Source: MED-G105 sp039814575 | Lineage (GTDB): Bacteria > Pseudomonadota > Alphaproteobacteria > Caulobacterales > Parvularculaceae | DNA length: 64,000 nucleotides | Reading direction: 5' to 3' | NCBI GenBank assembly: GCA_039814575.1 | Contig: JBCCAY010000012.1 | Coordinates: 40,251 to 104,250 of the forward strand | Shown: piece by piece, positions 1 to 8,741 of the stretch | How positions within the stretch are numbered: the first letter of the stretch is position 1 | How the letters are laid out: every line of letters begins with the position of its first letter | Position numbers and translations under genes: made by a program | Notes under the pieces: model-generated | The model's database searches: none | What the model was told of the DNA's origin: nothing | The model's input: only the letters and a program-made list of their open reading frames with translations

Positions 1-930
1 CGTCACCGTTTTCTCATAGAGGCCACTCACCCCAATGGCGCCGGGATCGCGGCCGCCATGGCCGGCGTCAATAACGATGACCCGTTTTTCCCGCGACGCC
101 TTCTTATTGGCGGTAACCTTAGGAGCGTTATCCGTAGCCTTCTGGGCGGCGTTCCGAACGGCCGCGTTTTGCGCGATCGCCGGTGAACGAGCGCCCCTCG
201 GCTTTAAGGTCGGGGATTTTGGATCCGCGTTCTCATTCGCCTCATCGACGCGTTGCGGTTCAGCCTGCGCGCGACGCTCGACACCCTTGTTTTTCGGCGG
301 GGTCGCCAGCTGAATATTAGCCCGTTGCGCTTCCGCGGCGCGGCGCGGCGCAGCGTCTTTCGACGCGGCCTTCAGCACGTCTTCAATGGTGCGCGGCCGC
401 GCATCAGCGCCGCCGAACTTTTTCAGACTGGCGAGAAACGCCTTTTTGTCGGCGGTTTCCAGATCAATAACGAGCCGATGCAGCGGATTTGTCGACGACG
501 GTGGAATAATGAAGGCCTCGACCACACGCGCCGAGCGCTTAAGCGCCACCGATAATACCGGGCGGTCTCCCCCCAAATACTGCGCCGCCGCCGCATGGCC
601 GCGCCCCTTTGTTTGGCGCGCTTGCGGATTGACGGCGGATAAATTTTCGATCGCGATATCCAACCGTGCGACGCCCGTTTGGGCGCCGGCGGATTGATCG
701 CCGCCCGATAACGAAAAAACCGGCGCGCCGGAAAGATCGATGACGATTCGAGATGTTTGCGGCGATGTGACGCCAAAGCGCACCCCGCGCAATTCAGCGC
801 CGTTTCGTTCATCAAGGGCGGCCGCGGACGGCGCCGTCATCACCGCAATAAACGCCCAAAGCAGCGCGGCCAACGGGCGCAAGGCCCGGCGCGTCAGCCT
901 TAAAAACCGATTGAGGAACGAGCGATCCAT
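1..930 (-). CDS. amiC: N-acetylmuramoyl-L-alanine amidase, AmiC type (3' part outside window)
   Basis: This is a periplasmic zinc amidase that cuts the bond between MurNAc and the stem peptide when daughter cells separate. The 310 visible residues start with a signal peptide (about 1-33, ending near APSAAA). An AMIN-type domain follows (about 38-150), then an Ala/Lys/Arg-rich linker. The amidase_3 domain opens at about residue 286 with VIDAGHGGRDPGAIG. His291 and Glu306 (in YEKTVT) match the first zinc ligands of the family. The rest of the catalytic domain lies beyond base 1. The ATG at 928-930 was chosen because the signal peptide follows it directly. The gene is divergent from rne across about 1 kb. 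In alphaproteobacteria this gene is often next to a class A penicillin-binding protein, which cannot be checked here. The symbol is by family resemblance. Confidence 0.88.
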   Translation of the reverse strand, partial: MDRSFLNRFLRLTRRALRPLAALLWAFIAVMTAPSAAALDERNGAELRGVRFGVTSPQTSRIVIDLSGAPVFSLSGGDQSAGAQTGVARLDIAIENLSAVNPQARQTKGRGHAAAAQYLGGDRPVLSVALKRSARVVEAFIIPPSSTNPLHRLVIDLETADKKAFLASLKKFGGADARPRTIEDVLKAASKDAAPRRAAEAQRANIQLATPPKNKGVERRAQAEPQRVDEANENADPKSPTLKPRGARSPAIAQNAAVRNAAQKATDNAPKVTANKKASREKRVIVIDAGHGGRDPGAIGVSGLYEKTVT

Positions 931-1072
931 AACCGCTAAAAAACCCTGTCGCAAAAACGCCCTCGGCGTCGTCTCCCACCAATTTACCGTCGGCGGGCGC
1001 TTGCTGAAAATATCCCGTATAAATTGGGAAGCACCCGTAAAACGCGATATAATGACCGCCTTATGGCGTTAA

Positions 1073-1107
1073 TTTAAGCGCACAGCGACCTAAATTTTGC
1101 GCTTAAA
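1073..1107. repeat. 10-bp inverted repeat between amiC and rne
   Basis: TTTAAGCGCA at 1073-1082 pairs perfectly with TGCGCTTAAA at 1098-1107 across a 15-nt loop. It lies in the AT-rich divergent promoter region. It could be an operator or an RNA hairpin. No protein family can be assigned from the sequence. Confidence 0.55.
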
Positions 1108-1126
1108 AGGGCCTAGCGCGCCATCA

Positions 1127-1141
1127 TTAATGCGCCATTAA
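1127..1141. promoter_or_regulatory. Perfect CtrA-type box TTAA-N7-TTAA
   Basis: The sequence TTAATGCGCCATTAA matches all eight fixed positions of the full CtrA recognition motif known from Caulobacter. It sits about 200 bp upstream of the amidase start and about 790 bp upstream of rne. It is therefore more likely to control the amidase, a cell-separation gene, than rne. The match is seen directly; the regulation is inferred. Confidence 0.5.
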
Positions 1142-1559
1142 GGGATTATCTACTTTTCAAAGTAACCCTGAGTCGGACGGTGATAGGAGCGCTTTTCTTT
1201 TTTCGCCGTCTGAGGCATTAATGAGTGAAGCGCCTGAGAATCAACAGTTGCTCTAACTGACGATGGTCTGCGCTTATATTAGGTTCGTAATCTGAGCCGC
1301 CAGCTAGGGCGTTGCGGAACGCAAGAGTTCCAGGAGTTTGACGCCCGCGACAACCGTTTCACCGCGCCGCGCGTCGTCCTTGTCGGACGCTCGCGCTGAG
1401 AATGCGGATCCCATGGGCTGCGAGCAGCGACTCATGCAGGTATCCTCGACGCGGTTTTCAAGAATGCGGTTTCCTGGCGTTCTTATGAGATGCGAACGTC
1501 GAATTCGGCGCCGATCGGTCTTTATCTTCATTCAAGATAGGCGATCCGCGGTGATTTGA

Positions 1560-1698
1560 GGTCGGCATGCGTCCCTTAGCGCCGACCGCGCGCATCAACG
1601 CCCGTCGGGGAGACCGACGAGGGAATGCGCGAGAGGGGGACGCAAAACCCCCGAGGGCGCGCTTTCCAGCGCTCCCGCCAACCGCCGTCGGCGACGGC
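1560..1698 (+). promoter_or_regulatory. Stacked hairpins in the presumed rne leader
   Basis: There are four perfect stems in a row. GGTCGGC at 1560-1566 pairs with GCCGACC at 1581-1587. CGTCGG at 1603-1608 pairs with CCGACG at 1614-1619. GGGGG at 1635-1639 pairs with CCCCC at 1648-1652. GCCGTC at 1684-1689 pairs with GACGGC at 1693-1698. This spacing looks like a structured 5' UTR rather than a terminator, as no U-tract follows. RNase E controls its own message through its leader in other bacteria, so a sensor role is plausible. I cannot assign a named RNA family. Confidence 0.5.
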
Positions 1699-1927
1699 CG
1701 CCTGATTGAAGGGCGTCATTTCGCTGTCGGCCATGAAAGAACACTGTCGACGATGCGCTTCTCGCTTCGCCTGTTTGCGTCAACCGCCCGCTCGGTCTCA
1801 GCCGAGCGCGAGGCGGCGCGGAACAGCGCGCGAGACAACGCGCTGCGCCGGCGCCCACCCTCTTTTTTGAATAACAGCCCCCCTTGCGCCCGCACGCGGC
1901 GCGACGCGGGCTGCGGAGCCCTACTCA

Positions 1928-4900
1928 ATGACGAAAAAAATGCTCATCGACGCCGCGAACGAAGAAGAAGTTCGCGTTTGCGTCCTGGAAAACGGCAAAG
2001 TCGAAGACTTTGATTTTGAATCCGCTTCTAAAAAGCCTCTTCGGGGCAACATCTATCTGGCGCGCGTCACGCGGGTCGAACCGTCCTTACAAGCGGCGTT
2101 CGTAGAATACGGCGGCAATCGCCACGGATTTCTCGCCTTCAACGAGATCCACCCCGATTATTATCAAATTCCGGTGTCGGACCGCGAAGCCTTGCAGGCA
2201 GCGGAAGCCGAAGAAGCCGAACTCGCCGCGAAGCTGAACCTCAATCAAGAGGATGATGACGAACCCGGCGACAGTGCCGAGTTCGACGATAACGGCGCGG
2301 ATACGCCGGCCGCCGTCGGCGAGGCGAATGACCCTGAAGAAAATGATGTCGAAGAAACAGAAGACGCACCGGGCGCGCCGTCCGGTTCGCTTAAGGCCGT
2401 CGCGGCGAATGCGTCGGAGACCGATGGATCAAACGACGACACGCGCTCAGACGCCTTAGCAGATGGCGACGCGGCTGGTGCTGAGACCATCTCTGAAGAG
2501 ATCGATTCAGCAACGACGCAGCCCCTGGCGGTTGATCCCGCCCCCCGTCTTGAATCGGCGAGCGTGGACGAGGCCAGCGCCGAGACAGCCGCGGAAGAAG
2601 ACGAAGACGAAACGTCGGAAGACGGCCTCGATCAAGTGGACAATATCGAGGAGATCGACGCAGTCGTTGCGGCTGAAGATCTTGATGCGGATGACGCTGA
2701 CGAAGATGCCGACGACGAAACGCGTGACGACACGGCCGAAGCGGCCGACGCCCAAGCGTCAGAAGAAGACGATGACGACTCCGACGACGGTGATAGTGAT
2801 AGTGATGATGCTGATGATGCTGATGATGCTGATGATGACGAAGACGACGCCATCGACGGCGCGTCACGGGCGCAGCTTGTAGAACAGTATCGCGAAGCGC
2901 GCCGGCGCCGGCAAAAACTATTGCGCAACTACAAGATCCAAGAAGTCATCAAACGTCGCCAGATCCTGCTTATTCAGGTGGTTAAAGAAGAACGCGGCAA
3001 TAAAGGCGCAGCGCTGACGACCTATTTGTCGCTCGCCGGACGCTATTGCGTATTGATGCCGAACACGGCGCGCGGCGGCGGGATTTCACGGAAGATCCCC
3101 AACGCCTCAGACCGCAAACGTTTACGCAAAGTGGTTGGCGGCCTCGAAGTGCCGGCCGGCATGGGGCTGATTATCCGCACCGCGGGCGCGAAACGCACCA
3201 AAGCGGAGATTAAGCGCGACTATGATTATCTTTCCCGGCTTTGGGAAAACATCCGCGCGATGACGCTGGAATCCATTGCGCCCTGTTTGATTTACGAGGA
3301 GGCGAGCCTCATTAAGCGCGCCATTCGCGATCTCTACGATAAAGATATCGACCAAGTGCTTGTCGACGGCGAGGCCGGGTATCGTGAAGCGAAAGATTTC
3401 ATGAAAATGCTCATGCCGTCGCATGCGAAAAATGTTCAGCCGTACAAAGACAAAGTGCCGCTATTCTTGCGTCATGACGTCGACGGACAGCTCGACGCCA
3501 TGTACCAACCGACCGTGCGTCTGAAATCCGGCGGCTATCTCGTCATCAACCAGACCGAGGCGCTGATCGCCGTCGACGTCAACTCCGGTAAGGCGACGCG
3601 CGAGCGCAATATTGAACAAACCGCGCTGAAGACGAACATAGAGGCGGCGAGAGAGCTCGCCCGTCAATGCCGCTTGCGCGACTTAGCGGGCCTCATTGTC
3701 GTCGACTTCATCGACATGGAAGAACACCGCAATAACCGCGCCGTCGAGAAGAAGTTTAAAGACGCGCTGAAAACCGACCGCGCGCGCATTCAGGTGGGTC
3801 GAATTTCTGGGTTCGGACTATTGGAAATGTCCCGCCAACGCCGCCGCTCCGGCATTGTCGACGGCACCACGACGGTTTGCCCCACATGCGCCGGCGCCGG
3901 CGTTATCCGGTCCGACGAATTGGCGGGGCTCCGGATTTTACGCGCCATGGAGGCGGAGGCCATCAATGGCCGTGCCGCGCAATTGAAAGTGCGCGCCTCA
4001 ACCCATGTGGTGCTTTACATTCTCAACCACAAACGCGACTGGCTGCACCGCATTGAAGAGAATTACGGCGTCGCTTTGGAGCTGACCGTCGACAGCGAAA
4101 AAGCCGGCGACCAATACGAAATCGAACGCACCGGCCGCCGCGCGGCGCAAGCGGTTGCCGCATCGGCGAACCAAGCAGCGGTGACCCCGGATCTCGCCGA
4201 CGCCGCGCCCGATGACAGCGAGGACGACGACGCGCAAATCGACCCATCAAACGCCAGCGACGACAGCGAAGACGCCGCGGAAACCAGCCGTCGGGCGCGC
4301 CGCAGCCGCTCAGATGACGCCGATGAAGACGGCGGACAGAAAAAACGTCGCCGCCGTCGGCGGCGTCGGCGGGGCGGCGAAGACGCTGAAGGGAATGCTG
4401 ACGGCGACGCCGGCGCGGCCTCATCAGAGGAAACCGACGCCGATGGGCATTCGGAGAAATCGGCCGACGCTGAGAGCGAGGCCCATGACGGCCAAGACGA
4501 AACCGGCGACGATGACGGCAAGCCACGCAAAAGACGGCGGCGCGGCCGCCGGGGCGGTCGTCGCAACCAACGACGCGACGACGAGACGACGGGCGTGCAA
4601 GACGCATCGGATGGATCGGCCGAAAGCGATAGCGGCGGCGACGCCGCGGCGCCGGGCGCGAGCCAAGACCCGGCCGACGCGCCGCAACCCGTTATTGCTA
4701 TGTCAACAACGCTGGCGACGCCCGCCACGCCGGCGGAGAGCGTTCTCGACACTGTTCTCAATCGAGCGCCCGAGACGGCAGCTGGGCAAAGCGACACCGA
4801 CAGCGAGCCGACAGCGACGGAATTAACCGCCTCGCCCGTTAAAGAGGCGCAGGAGGAAGAACCAGCGCAAAATCCGTTTGCCGCCGCGCAAAACCCAACG

Positions 4901-5038
4901 CCAGAGCCAGCGCCAGAGCCAACGCTAGAACTGGAGAAAAAAACGACGCAGGAACGGCGCTCCGATCCGGCCGCCGAGGCCGAGAAACCGGCGAAACCAG
5001 CGCGTAAAGGTTGGTGGCAGAGGGCGCTCGGCGGCTGA
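1928..5038 (+). CDS. rne: Ribonuclease E with PNPase-docking tail
   Basis: This endoribonuclease cuts single-stranded RNA and scaffolds the RNA degradosome. The first ~90 residues begin an S1-like domain that is interrupted by a very acidic Asp/Glu-rich insertion (about 95-315), as in other alphaproteobacterial RNase E proteins. The catalytic core keeps AVDVNSGKATRERN and VVDFIDMEEHRNNR, which carry the two metal-binding Asp residues, and CPTCAGAG, the zinc-link cysteines. The C-terminal half is low-complexity, with Arg-rich blocks (RRRRRRRRRR, KRRRRGRRGGRR) likely to bind RNA. The extreme C-terminus RKGWWQRALGG holds the GWW motif that docks PNPase in Caulobacter. Length is 1036 aa. The ATG has a GGAG site upstream. 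The leader is long and structured. Confidence 0.96.
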   Translation: MTKKMLIDAANEEEVRVCVLENGKVEDFDFESASKKPLRGNIYLARVTRVEPSLQAAFVEYGGNRHGFLAFNEIHPDYYQIPVSDREALQAAEAEEAELAAKLNLNQEDDDEPGDSAEFDDNGADTPAAVGEANDPEENDVEETEDAPGAPSGSLKAVAANASETDGSNDDTRSDALADGDAAGAETISEEIDSATTQPLAVDPAPRLESASVDEASAETAAEEDEDETSEDGLDQVDNIEEIDAVVAAEDLDADDADEDADDETRDDTAEAADAQASEEDDDDSDDGDSDSDDADDADDADDDEDDAIDGASRAQLVEQYREARRRRQKLLRNYKIQEVIKRRQILLIQVVKEERGNKGAALTTYLSLAGRYCVLMPNTARGGGISRKIPNASDRKRLRKVVGGLEVPAGMGLIIRTAGAKRTKAEIKRDYDYLSRLWENIRAMTLESIAPCLIYEEASLIKRAIRDLYDKDIDQVLVDGEAGYREAKDFMKMLMPSHAKNVQPYKDKVPLFLRHDVDGQLDAMYQPTVRLKSGGYLVINQTEALIAVDVNSGKATRERNIEQTALKTNIEAARELARQCRLRDLAGLIVVDFIDMEEHRNNRAVEKKFKDALKTDRARIQVGRISGFGLLEMSRQRRRSGIVDGTTTVCPTCAGAGVIRSDELAGLRILRAMEAEAINGRAAQLKVRASTHVVLYILNHKRDWLHRIEENYGVALELTVDSEKAGDQYEIERTGRRAAQAVAASANQAAVTPDLADAAPDDSEDDDAQIDPSNASDDSEDAAETSRRARRSRSDDADEDGGQKKRRRRRRRRRGGEDAEGNADGDAGAASSEETDADGHSEKSADAESEAHDGQDETGDDDGKPRKRRRRGRRGGRRNQRRDDETTGVQDASDGSAESDSGGDAAAPGASQDPADAPQPVIAMSTTLATPATPAESVLDTVLNRAPETAAGQSDTDSEPTATELTASPVKEAQEEEPAQNPFAAAQNPTPEPAPEPTLELEKKTTQERRSDPAAEAEKPAKPARKGWWQRALGG
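2791..2840 (+). repeat. Short in-frame GAT-rich tandem repeat in rne
   Basis: Repeated GATGATGCT-like 9-mers encode a run of Asp-Asp-Ala inside the acidic S1-domain insertion of RNase E. This is a coding microsatellite that may vary in length between strains. It is not a CRISPR or a mobile element. Confidence 0.7.
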
Positions 5039-5221
5039 TTTTCACCCTAAGCGAGCATTGGCGCCGCCTGCGCTCGTATTTTACGCTGTTGAAGGCTCAA
5101 ACGAGCCGGGGTGGTCACAAAGCCGCCATCGACCTCCATTAGAATGTGCTGTCTGGTATAAAGCTATCTGGAGCTTGTTCAGACGGCGCCGCGCCGTCAC
5201 CTCTGCGTTTAGCTTGGGGGG

Positions 5222-6625
5222 ATGAGCCCAGAAGGAGCGTCTTTGTTGCTGAAGCGTCTATTAAGAGTGTGCGCCGCATCGGCCAGGTTGAAATTTCTCG
5301 GCGCATTGTTTGCGGGCGTTGCCCTGACGCTGAGCGCCGCGGCCCCAGCGGCTGCGCAAACCCTCCTGCGTGACGCCGAAATGGAGGAATGGCTCGACGA
5401 TTACTCCCGCCCGCTCCTCGAGGCGGCGGGCGTCGCGCCGGACAGCATTCGCATTCTCATCATTGGCGATCCGACGTTCAACGCATTCGCCGGCGGCCGC
5501 ATCATGGGCTTTCATACGGGCCTTTTCACCCAATCGGCGACGCCCAATGAAATCGAAGCGGTCATCGCCCACGAGATCGGCCACATCGCCGGCGGTCATA
5601 CGGCGCGGTCGGACGAAGTCTACGCCAATGCAAGCAGGCCAATGCTGCTCAGCCTAGCGCTCGCCGTCGGGGCGGCCGCCGCCGGCGCGCCGGAAGCCAG
5701 CATGGCGTTATTGGGCCTTGGCCAGAACATCGGCCTAGCTAACGTTTTGAAATACAGCCGCGGGCAAGAAGCCAGCGCCGACCAAGCCTCCCTCACCTAT
5801 TTGGAACGCTCTGGCAAATCCGGCAAAGGCGCGATCGATGTCTGGGCGCGCATGCGCAATCAACAGATCATTCGCGGCTTCACCATCAACCCCTATCAAC
5901 AATCGCACCCCCTCGCGATGGAGCGCCTAACAGCGTTGCAACAACGCGTTGAAGCCTCGCCCTATTACGACGTGGCGGACAGCGAGGAAGACATTCTTCG
6001 CCTAGAGATGATCAAAGCCAAGATTAACGGCTTTTTGTCAGAACCCGATGTCGCCTTACGGCAATATCCCGTGAGCGACGTATCCGCGCCGGCGCGTTAC
6101 GCCCGCGCGGTCGCTTATTACCGCAATGCGGACATTGACAAGGGCCTCGCGGAAATCGATTCCCTCCTCGCCGAACAGCCGGAAAACGCGTATTTCCATG
6201 AGCTAAAAGGCCAAATGTTATTTGAGTTTGGCCGCATCAAAGACTCTATCGCTCCGCATGCAGAATCTGTCCGGCTTGACCCCGGCGAAGCGCTCTTACG
6301 GCTTAACCTCGGCCGCGCGCTTGTCGCCACGGAAGACGCCGAACAACTGCCGGACGCCGTGCGCGCGTTGAAAACCGCGGTTCTCATCGAGCAAGACAAC
6401 GCCTATGCCTGGTTCGAGTTATCGCGGGCCTATGGTTTCCAAGGCAATTTGCCGATGGCGCATCTAGCGACGGCAGAGAGCAAATACCACGCCGGCGCCA
6501 AAGGCGAAGCGGCGGTCTTCGCCCAGCGCGCCATCAAAGATTTGTCAAAGGGCACACCGGAATATCGCCAGGCGGCCGACATTATCCAAGCGGCGCGGAA
6601 CGCCGGCCCGCAAAGACGACGTTAA
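5222..6625 (+). CDS. M48 family zinc metalloprotease with TPR tail (BepA/YfgC-like)
   Basis: This is a probable periplasmic chaperone-protease for outer-membrane protein assembly. An N-terminal signal peptide ends at about residue 46 (APAAAQ). The zinc site is HEIGH (His117, Glu118, His121), with Glu183 in EASAD as the likely third ligand. Residues about 280-460 form TPR-like helical repeats. Length is 467 aa, typical of the family. The start is uncertain. The ATG at 5222 has no good ribosome site, whereas GAAGGAG at 5231-5237 is well placed for a TTG start at 5246, giving MLKRLLRVCAA as an equally good signal peptide. The downstream dsbA-like gene lies 68 bp away and may be co-transcribed. 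Confidence 0.88.
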   Translation: MSPEGASLLLKRLLRVCAASARLKFLGALFAGVALTLSAAAPAAAQTLLRDAEMEEWLDDYSRPLLEAAGVAPDSIRILIIGDPTFNAFAGGRIMGFHTGLFTQSATPNEIEAVIAHEIGHIAGGHTARSDEVYANASRPMLLSLALAVGAAAAGAPEASMALLGLGQNIGLANVLKYSRGQEASADQASLTYLERSGKSGKGAIDVWARMRNQQIIRGFTINPYQQSHPLAMERLTALQQRVEASPYYDVADSEEDILRLEMIKAKINGFLSEPDVALRQYPVSDVSAPARYARAVAYYRNADIDKGLAEIDSLLAEQPENAYFHELKGQMLFEFGRIKDSIAPHAESVRLDPGEALLRLNLGRALVATEDAEQLPDAVRALKTAVLIEQDNAYAWFELSRAYGFQGNLPMAHLATAESKYHAGAKGEAAVFAQRAIKDLSKGTPEYRQAADIIQAARNAGPQRRR

Positions 6626-6693
6626 ACAAAGCCGGTTACAGCCCAAATAGCGCCGCAGCCAAATATCTGTTTTCGAATTAAGGAACTAACCGC

Positions 6694-7494
6694 ATGAATA
6701 AAATGATCCCGCTCGCCGCCCTCGGCGCCAGCGCGCTTATCGCCGGCCTCGCCTTTTCGGGCTTCTCCCGCAGCGGCGCCCAAGACGCGGGCGGCGGCTC
6801 CGACGTTTTCTCCGACGCGCAAACAGAAGAGATTGAGCGCCTCGTCGCGGACTATATCAAGGACAACCCCAAAACGATCATCGACGCTCTCGTCGCCTTT
6901 GAAGAAGACGAGCGTCGCATGGCGGAAGCCCGACAGGATGCAGCGCTCGGCGCGGCGACGGATTACCTCGTTTCCAACCAAGGCGCTTATACGGCGGGCA
7001 CCGACGTCGACAACGCGGAAATCGCTGTCGTTGAATTCTTTGATTACCATTGCGGCTATTGCAAGCGCGCCAAAGGCCTCGTCATGGAACTGACGAATGG
7101 CGATCCGGCCGTAAAAGTCGTTTTTCGCGAACTGCCGATTTTGCGCAAAGAATCAGAAACCGCGGCGCGCTACGCCCTCGCGGCGCGCGAACAAGGCAAA
7201 TATCTCGATTTGCATTTCGGCCTGCTCGACGCGTCAGGCACGCTCAGCGAAAGCCGCATCCTCAAAATCGCTGAGGACAAAGGCCTCGACATCGACGCGC
7301 TGAAAAAAGCCGCTGACGCGGCCGCGCTTGATGATCAATTGGCGGACAATAACGAGGTGGCTCAAGACATCGGCGTCAATGGAACGCCCGGCTTCGTCAT
7401 CGCACGCATTGACGGCGGCTACACAGAGGTCGTCGGCGGCTTTAACCCAGACGGCGTGCGCAAAGCGATCGCCGCGGCAAAAAAGGCCAAGTAA
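6694..7494 (+). CDS. DsbA-family thiol-disulfide oxidoreductase
   Basis: This is a secreted or membrane-anchored thioredoxin-fold protein of 266 aa. A hydrophobic signal or anchor covers residues about 1-25. A helical N-terminal extension (about 40-95) is followed by the thioredoxin fold. The active site is CGYC (Cys120, Cys123) in FFDYHCGYCKRA, and the cis-proline loop is NGTPGFVI (Thr231-Pro232). This layout matches the Com1/ScsC-like subgroup often annotated as a DsbA family protein or disulfide isomerase. The N-terminal extension may mediate oligomerisation, which would favour isomerase over oxidase activity; that is inference. It follows the M48 protease gene in the same orientation, consistent with a shared envelope role. 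Confidence 0.88.
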   Translation: MNKMIPLAALGASALIAGLAFSGFSRSGAQDAGGGSDVFSDAQTEEIERLVADYIKDNPKTIIDALVAFEEDERRMAEARQDAALGAATDYLVSNQGAYTAGTDVDNAEIAVVEFFDYHCGYCKRAKGLVMELTNGDPAVKVVFRELPILRKESETAARYALAAREQGKYLDLHFGLLDASGTLSESRILKIAEDKGLDIDALKKAADAAALDDQLADNNEVAQDIGVNGTPGFVIARIDGGYTEVVGGFNPDGVRKAIAAAKKAK

Positions 7495-7550
7495 AGAAGG
7501 CCACGTAATAAGGCGGCAGCCGCTCATTGGCGCCGATTGGCGAAACGTTA

Positions 7551-8378
7551 TTAAATCAATCCGGCAAGCGGTGAGGACGGATCGGCATAGCGCTTCTTGC
7601 CCATGCGCCCCGCCAGATAGGCTTCACGTCCGGCGATGACGGCGTGCTTCATCGCCGAGGCCATCAGCACGGGATCGCGCGCTTCGGCGATGGCGGTGTT
7701 CATCAAAACACCGTCGCAGCCAAGCTCCATCGCCACCGCCGCATCCGAGGCGGTGCCGACGCCGGCGTCGACGATCACCGGCACGCTCGATTGCTCGACG
7801 ATCAAGCGAATGTTCACGGGGTTCTGAACGCCGAGCCCCGACCCAATCAACGAGCCGAGCGGCATGATGGCGACGCAGCCGGCGTCCTCCAACCGGCGCG
7901 CATAAACGGGATCGTCGGAACAATAGACCATCACTTTAAAGCCTTCCGCGACCAACAGCTCAGCGGCGCGGAGGGTTTCGGCCATGTCGGGATACAAAGT
8001 TTTTTGATCGGATAAGACTTCGAGCTTCACGAGATCCCATCCGCCGGCTTCGCGCGCCAAACGCAGGGTTCTGATTGAATCTTCCGCGGTGAAACAACCG
8101 GCGGTGTTCGGTAAATAGACGTATTTTTCCGGATCGAGATAATCGACCAAAAGCGGCTTATCGCGGTCGGTGAGGTTCACCCGGCGCACGGCGACCGTAA
8201 CCATTTCCGCCCCCGCCGCTTCGGCTGCGGCGGCGTTTTCAGCGTAGGTTTCGTATTTGCCGGTGCCGATAATCAACCGCGAGGCGAAACGGCGGCCGGC
8301 GATGACGAGCGTGTTGCTTTCGGCTCTATTGGAATGATCCGGTGTCTGATCGGCGGTGTTCATGGATTCAGCGCTCAT
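7551..8378 (-). CDS. thiG: Thiazole synthase ThiG
   Basis: ThiG builds the thiazole ring of thiamine from deoxyxylulose 5-phosphate, dehydroglycine and ThiS thiocarboxylate. The 275-aa protein has the family's TIM-barrel signatures: LIIGTGKYETY, Lys118 in DLVKLEV as the Schiff-base lysine, VYCSDDPVYARRL, GSLIGSGLGVQNP and VDAGVGTASDAA. The first ~20 residues are an extra hydrophilic tail; the second Met (residue 6) is an alternative start. The gene begins 3 bp after thiS ends, so the two are translationally linked. The glycine oxidase ThiO that supplies dehydroglycine is encoded separately at 20057-21244. Confidence 0.95.
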   Translation of the reverse strand: MSAESMNTADQTPDHSNRAESNTLVIAGRRFASRLIIGTGKYETYAENAAAAEAAGAEMVTVAVRRVNLTDRDKPLLVDYLDPEKYVYLPNTAGCFTAEDSIRTLRLAREAGGWDLVKLEVLSDQKTLYPDMAETLRAAELLVAEGFKVMVYCSDDPVYARRLEDAGCVAIMPLGSLIGSGLGVQNPVNIRLIVEQSSVPVIVDAGVGTASDAAVAMELGCDGVLMNTAIAEARDPVLMASAMKHAVIAGREAYLAGRMGKKRYADPSSPLAGLI

Positions 8379-8381
8379 AGG

Positions 8382-8585
8382 TTAGCCCCCCCCAACGAAT
8401 TGTACGATTTCGATGCGATCGCCGTCTGCAAGCGCCGTCGCGCCATAGGCTGATCGTGGGACGATGGACAAGTTTTGTTCTACCGCCACTTTGCGCGGAT
8501 CGAGGCTCAGCGCGTCGGCGATGAGACCTTGGACCGTTAACGGCCTATCAAAAACGCGTTCCTCGCCATTTAGGGTTATTTTCAT
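8382..8585 (-). CDS. thiS: Sulfur carrier protein ThiS
   Basis: This is a 67-residue ubiquitin-like sulfur carrier ending in FVGGG. The terminal Gly-Gly is thiocarboxylated and donates sulfur to ThiG. The sequence has the usual MKITLNGE opening and the RSAYGATALADGDRIEIV loop. It lies directly upstream of thiG in one operon. No TPP riboswitch is recognisable in the 156 bp upstream that separates it from the divergent aroQ. Confidence 0.93.
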   Translation of the reverse strand: MKITLNGEERVFDRPLTVQGLIADALSLDPRKVAVEQNLSIVPRSAYGATALADGDRIEIVQFVGGG

Positions 8586-8741
8586 CTTCGTCCCAATTAG
8601 TGTAACACCCCGGTTTATCCCGCCGGCCGCTCGTCACTGGTTTGAACGCGACAAAGGCTTTGGGCTGGTCGATCGGTTATTTGGGCCTTTGCGACGGTCT
8701 TGGCAAGCCGGGCCGTTCGGTGGGGCCCTATGTGACCCTAT

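Larger units (their letters stand above)
931..1927. other. Long divergent intergenic region and rne 5' leader
   Basis: I find no convincing gene in these 997 bases. The short open frames on both strands have no ribosome site and no family resemblance. The left part is AT-richer and holds a 10-bp inverted repeat and a CtrA-type box. The right part (1560-1698) holds four consecutive hairpins and probably belongs to the untranslated leader of rne, since RNase E messages are known to carry long 5' leaders used for autoregulation. A GGAG sequence near 1916 is the likely ribosome site for rne. Confidence 0.6.

Noticed and set aside
1304..1559. Short open frames in the rne leader
   Set aside because: They overlap each other on both strands, lack ribosome sites and have no recognisable motif.
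2791..2840. CRISPR-like array in rne
   Set aside because: The repeats are 9-bp in-frame Asp-Asp-Ala codons without spacers.
4063..4797. 244-codon Arg/Ser-rich frame antisense to rne
   Set aside because: It is the complement of the low-complexity acidic/Arg-rich tail of RNase E.
8586..8741. TPP riboswitch before thiS
   Set aside because: I looked for the CUGAGA and UGGNUAAUNCCAGC-type THI-box elements on the minus strand and found none.
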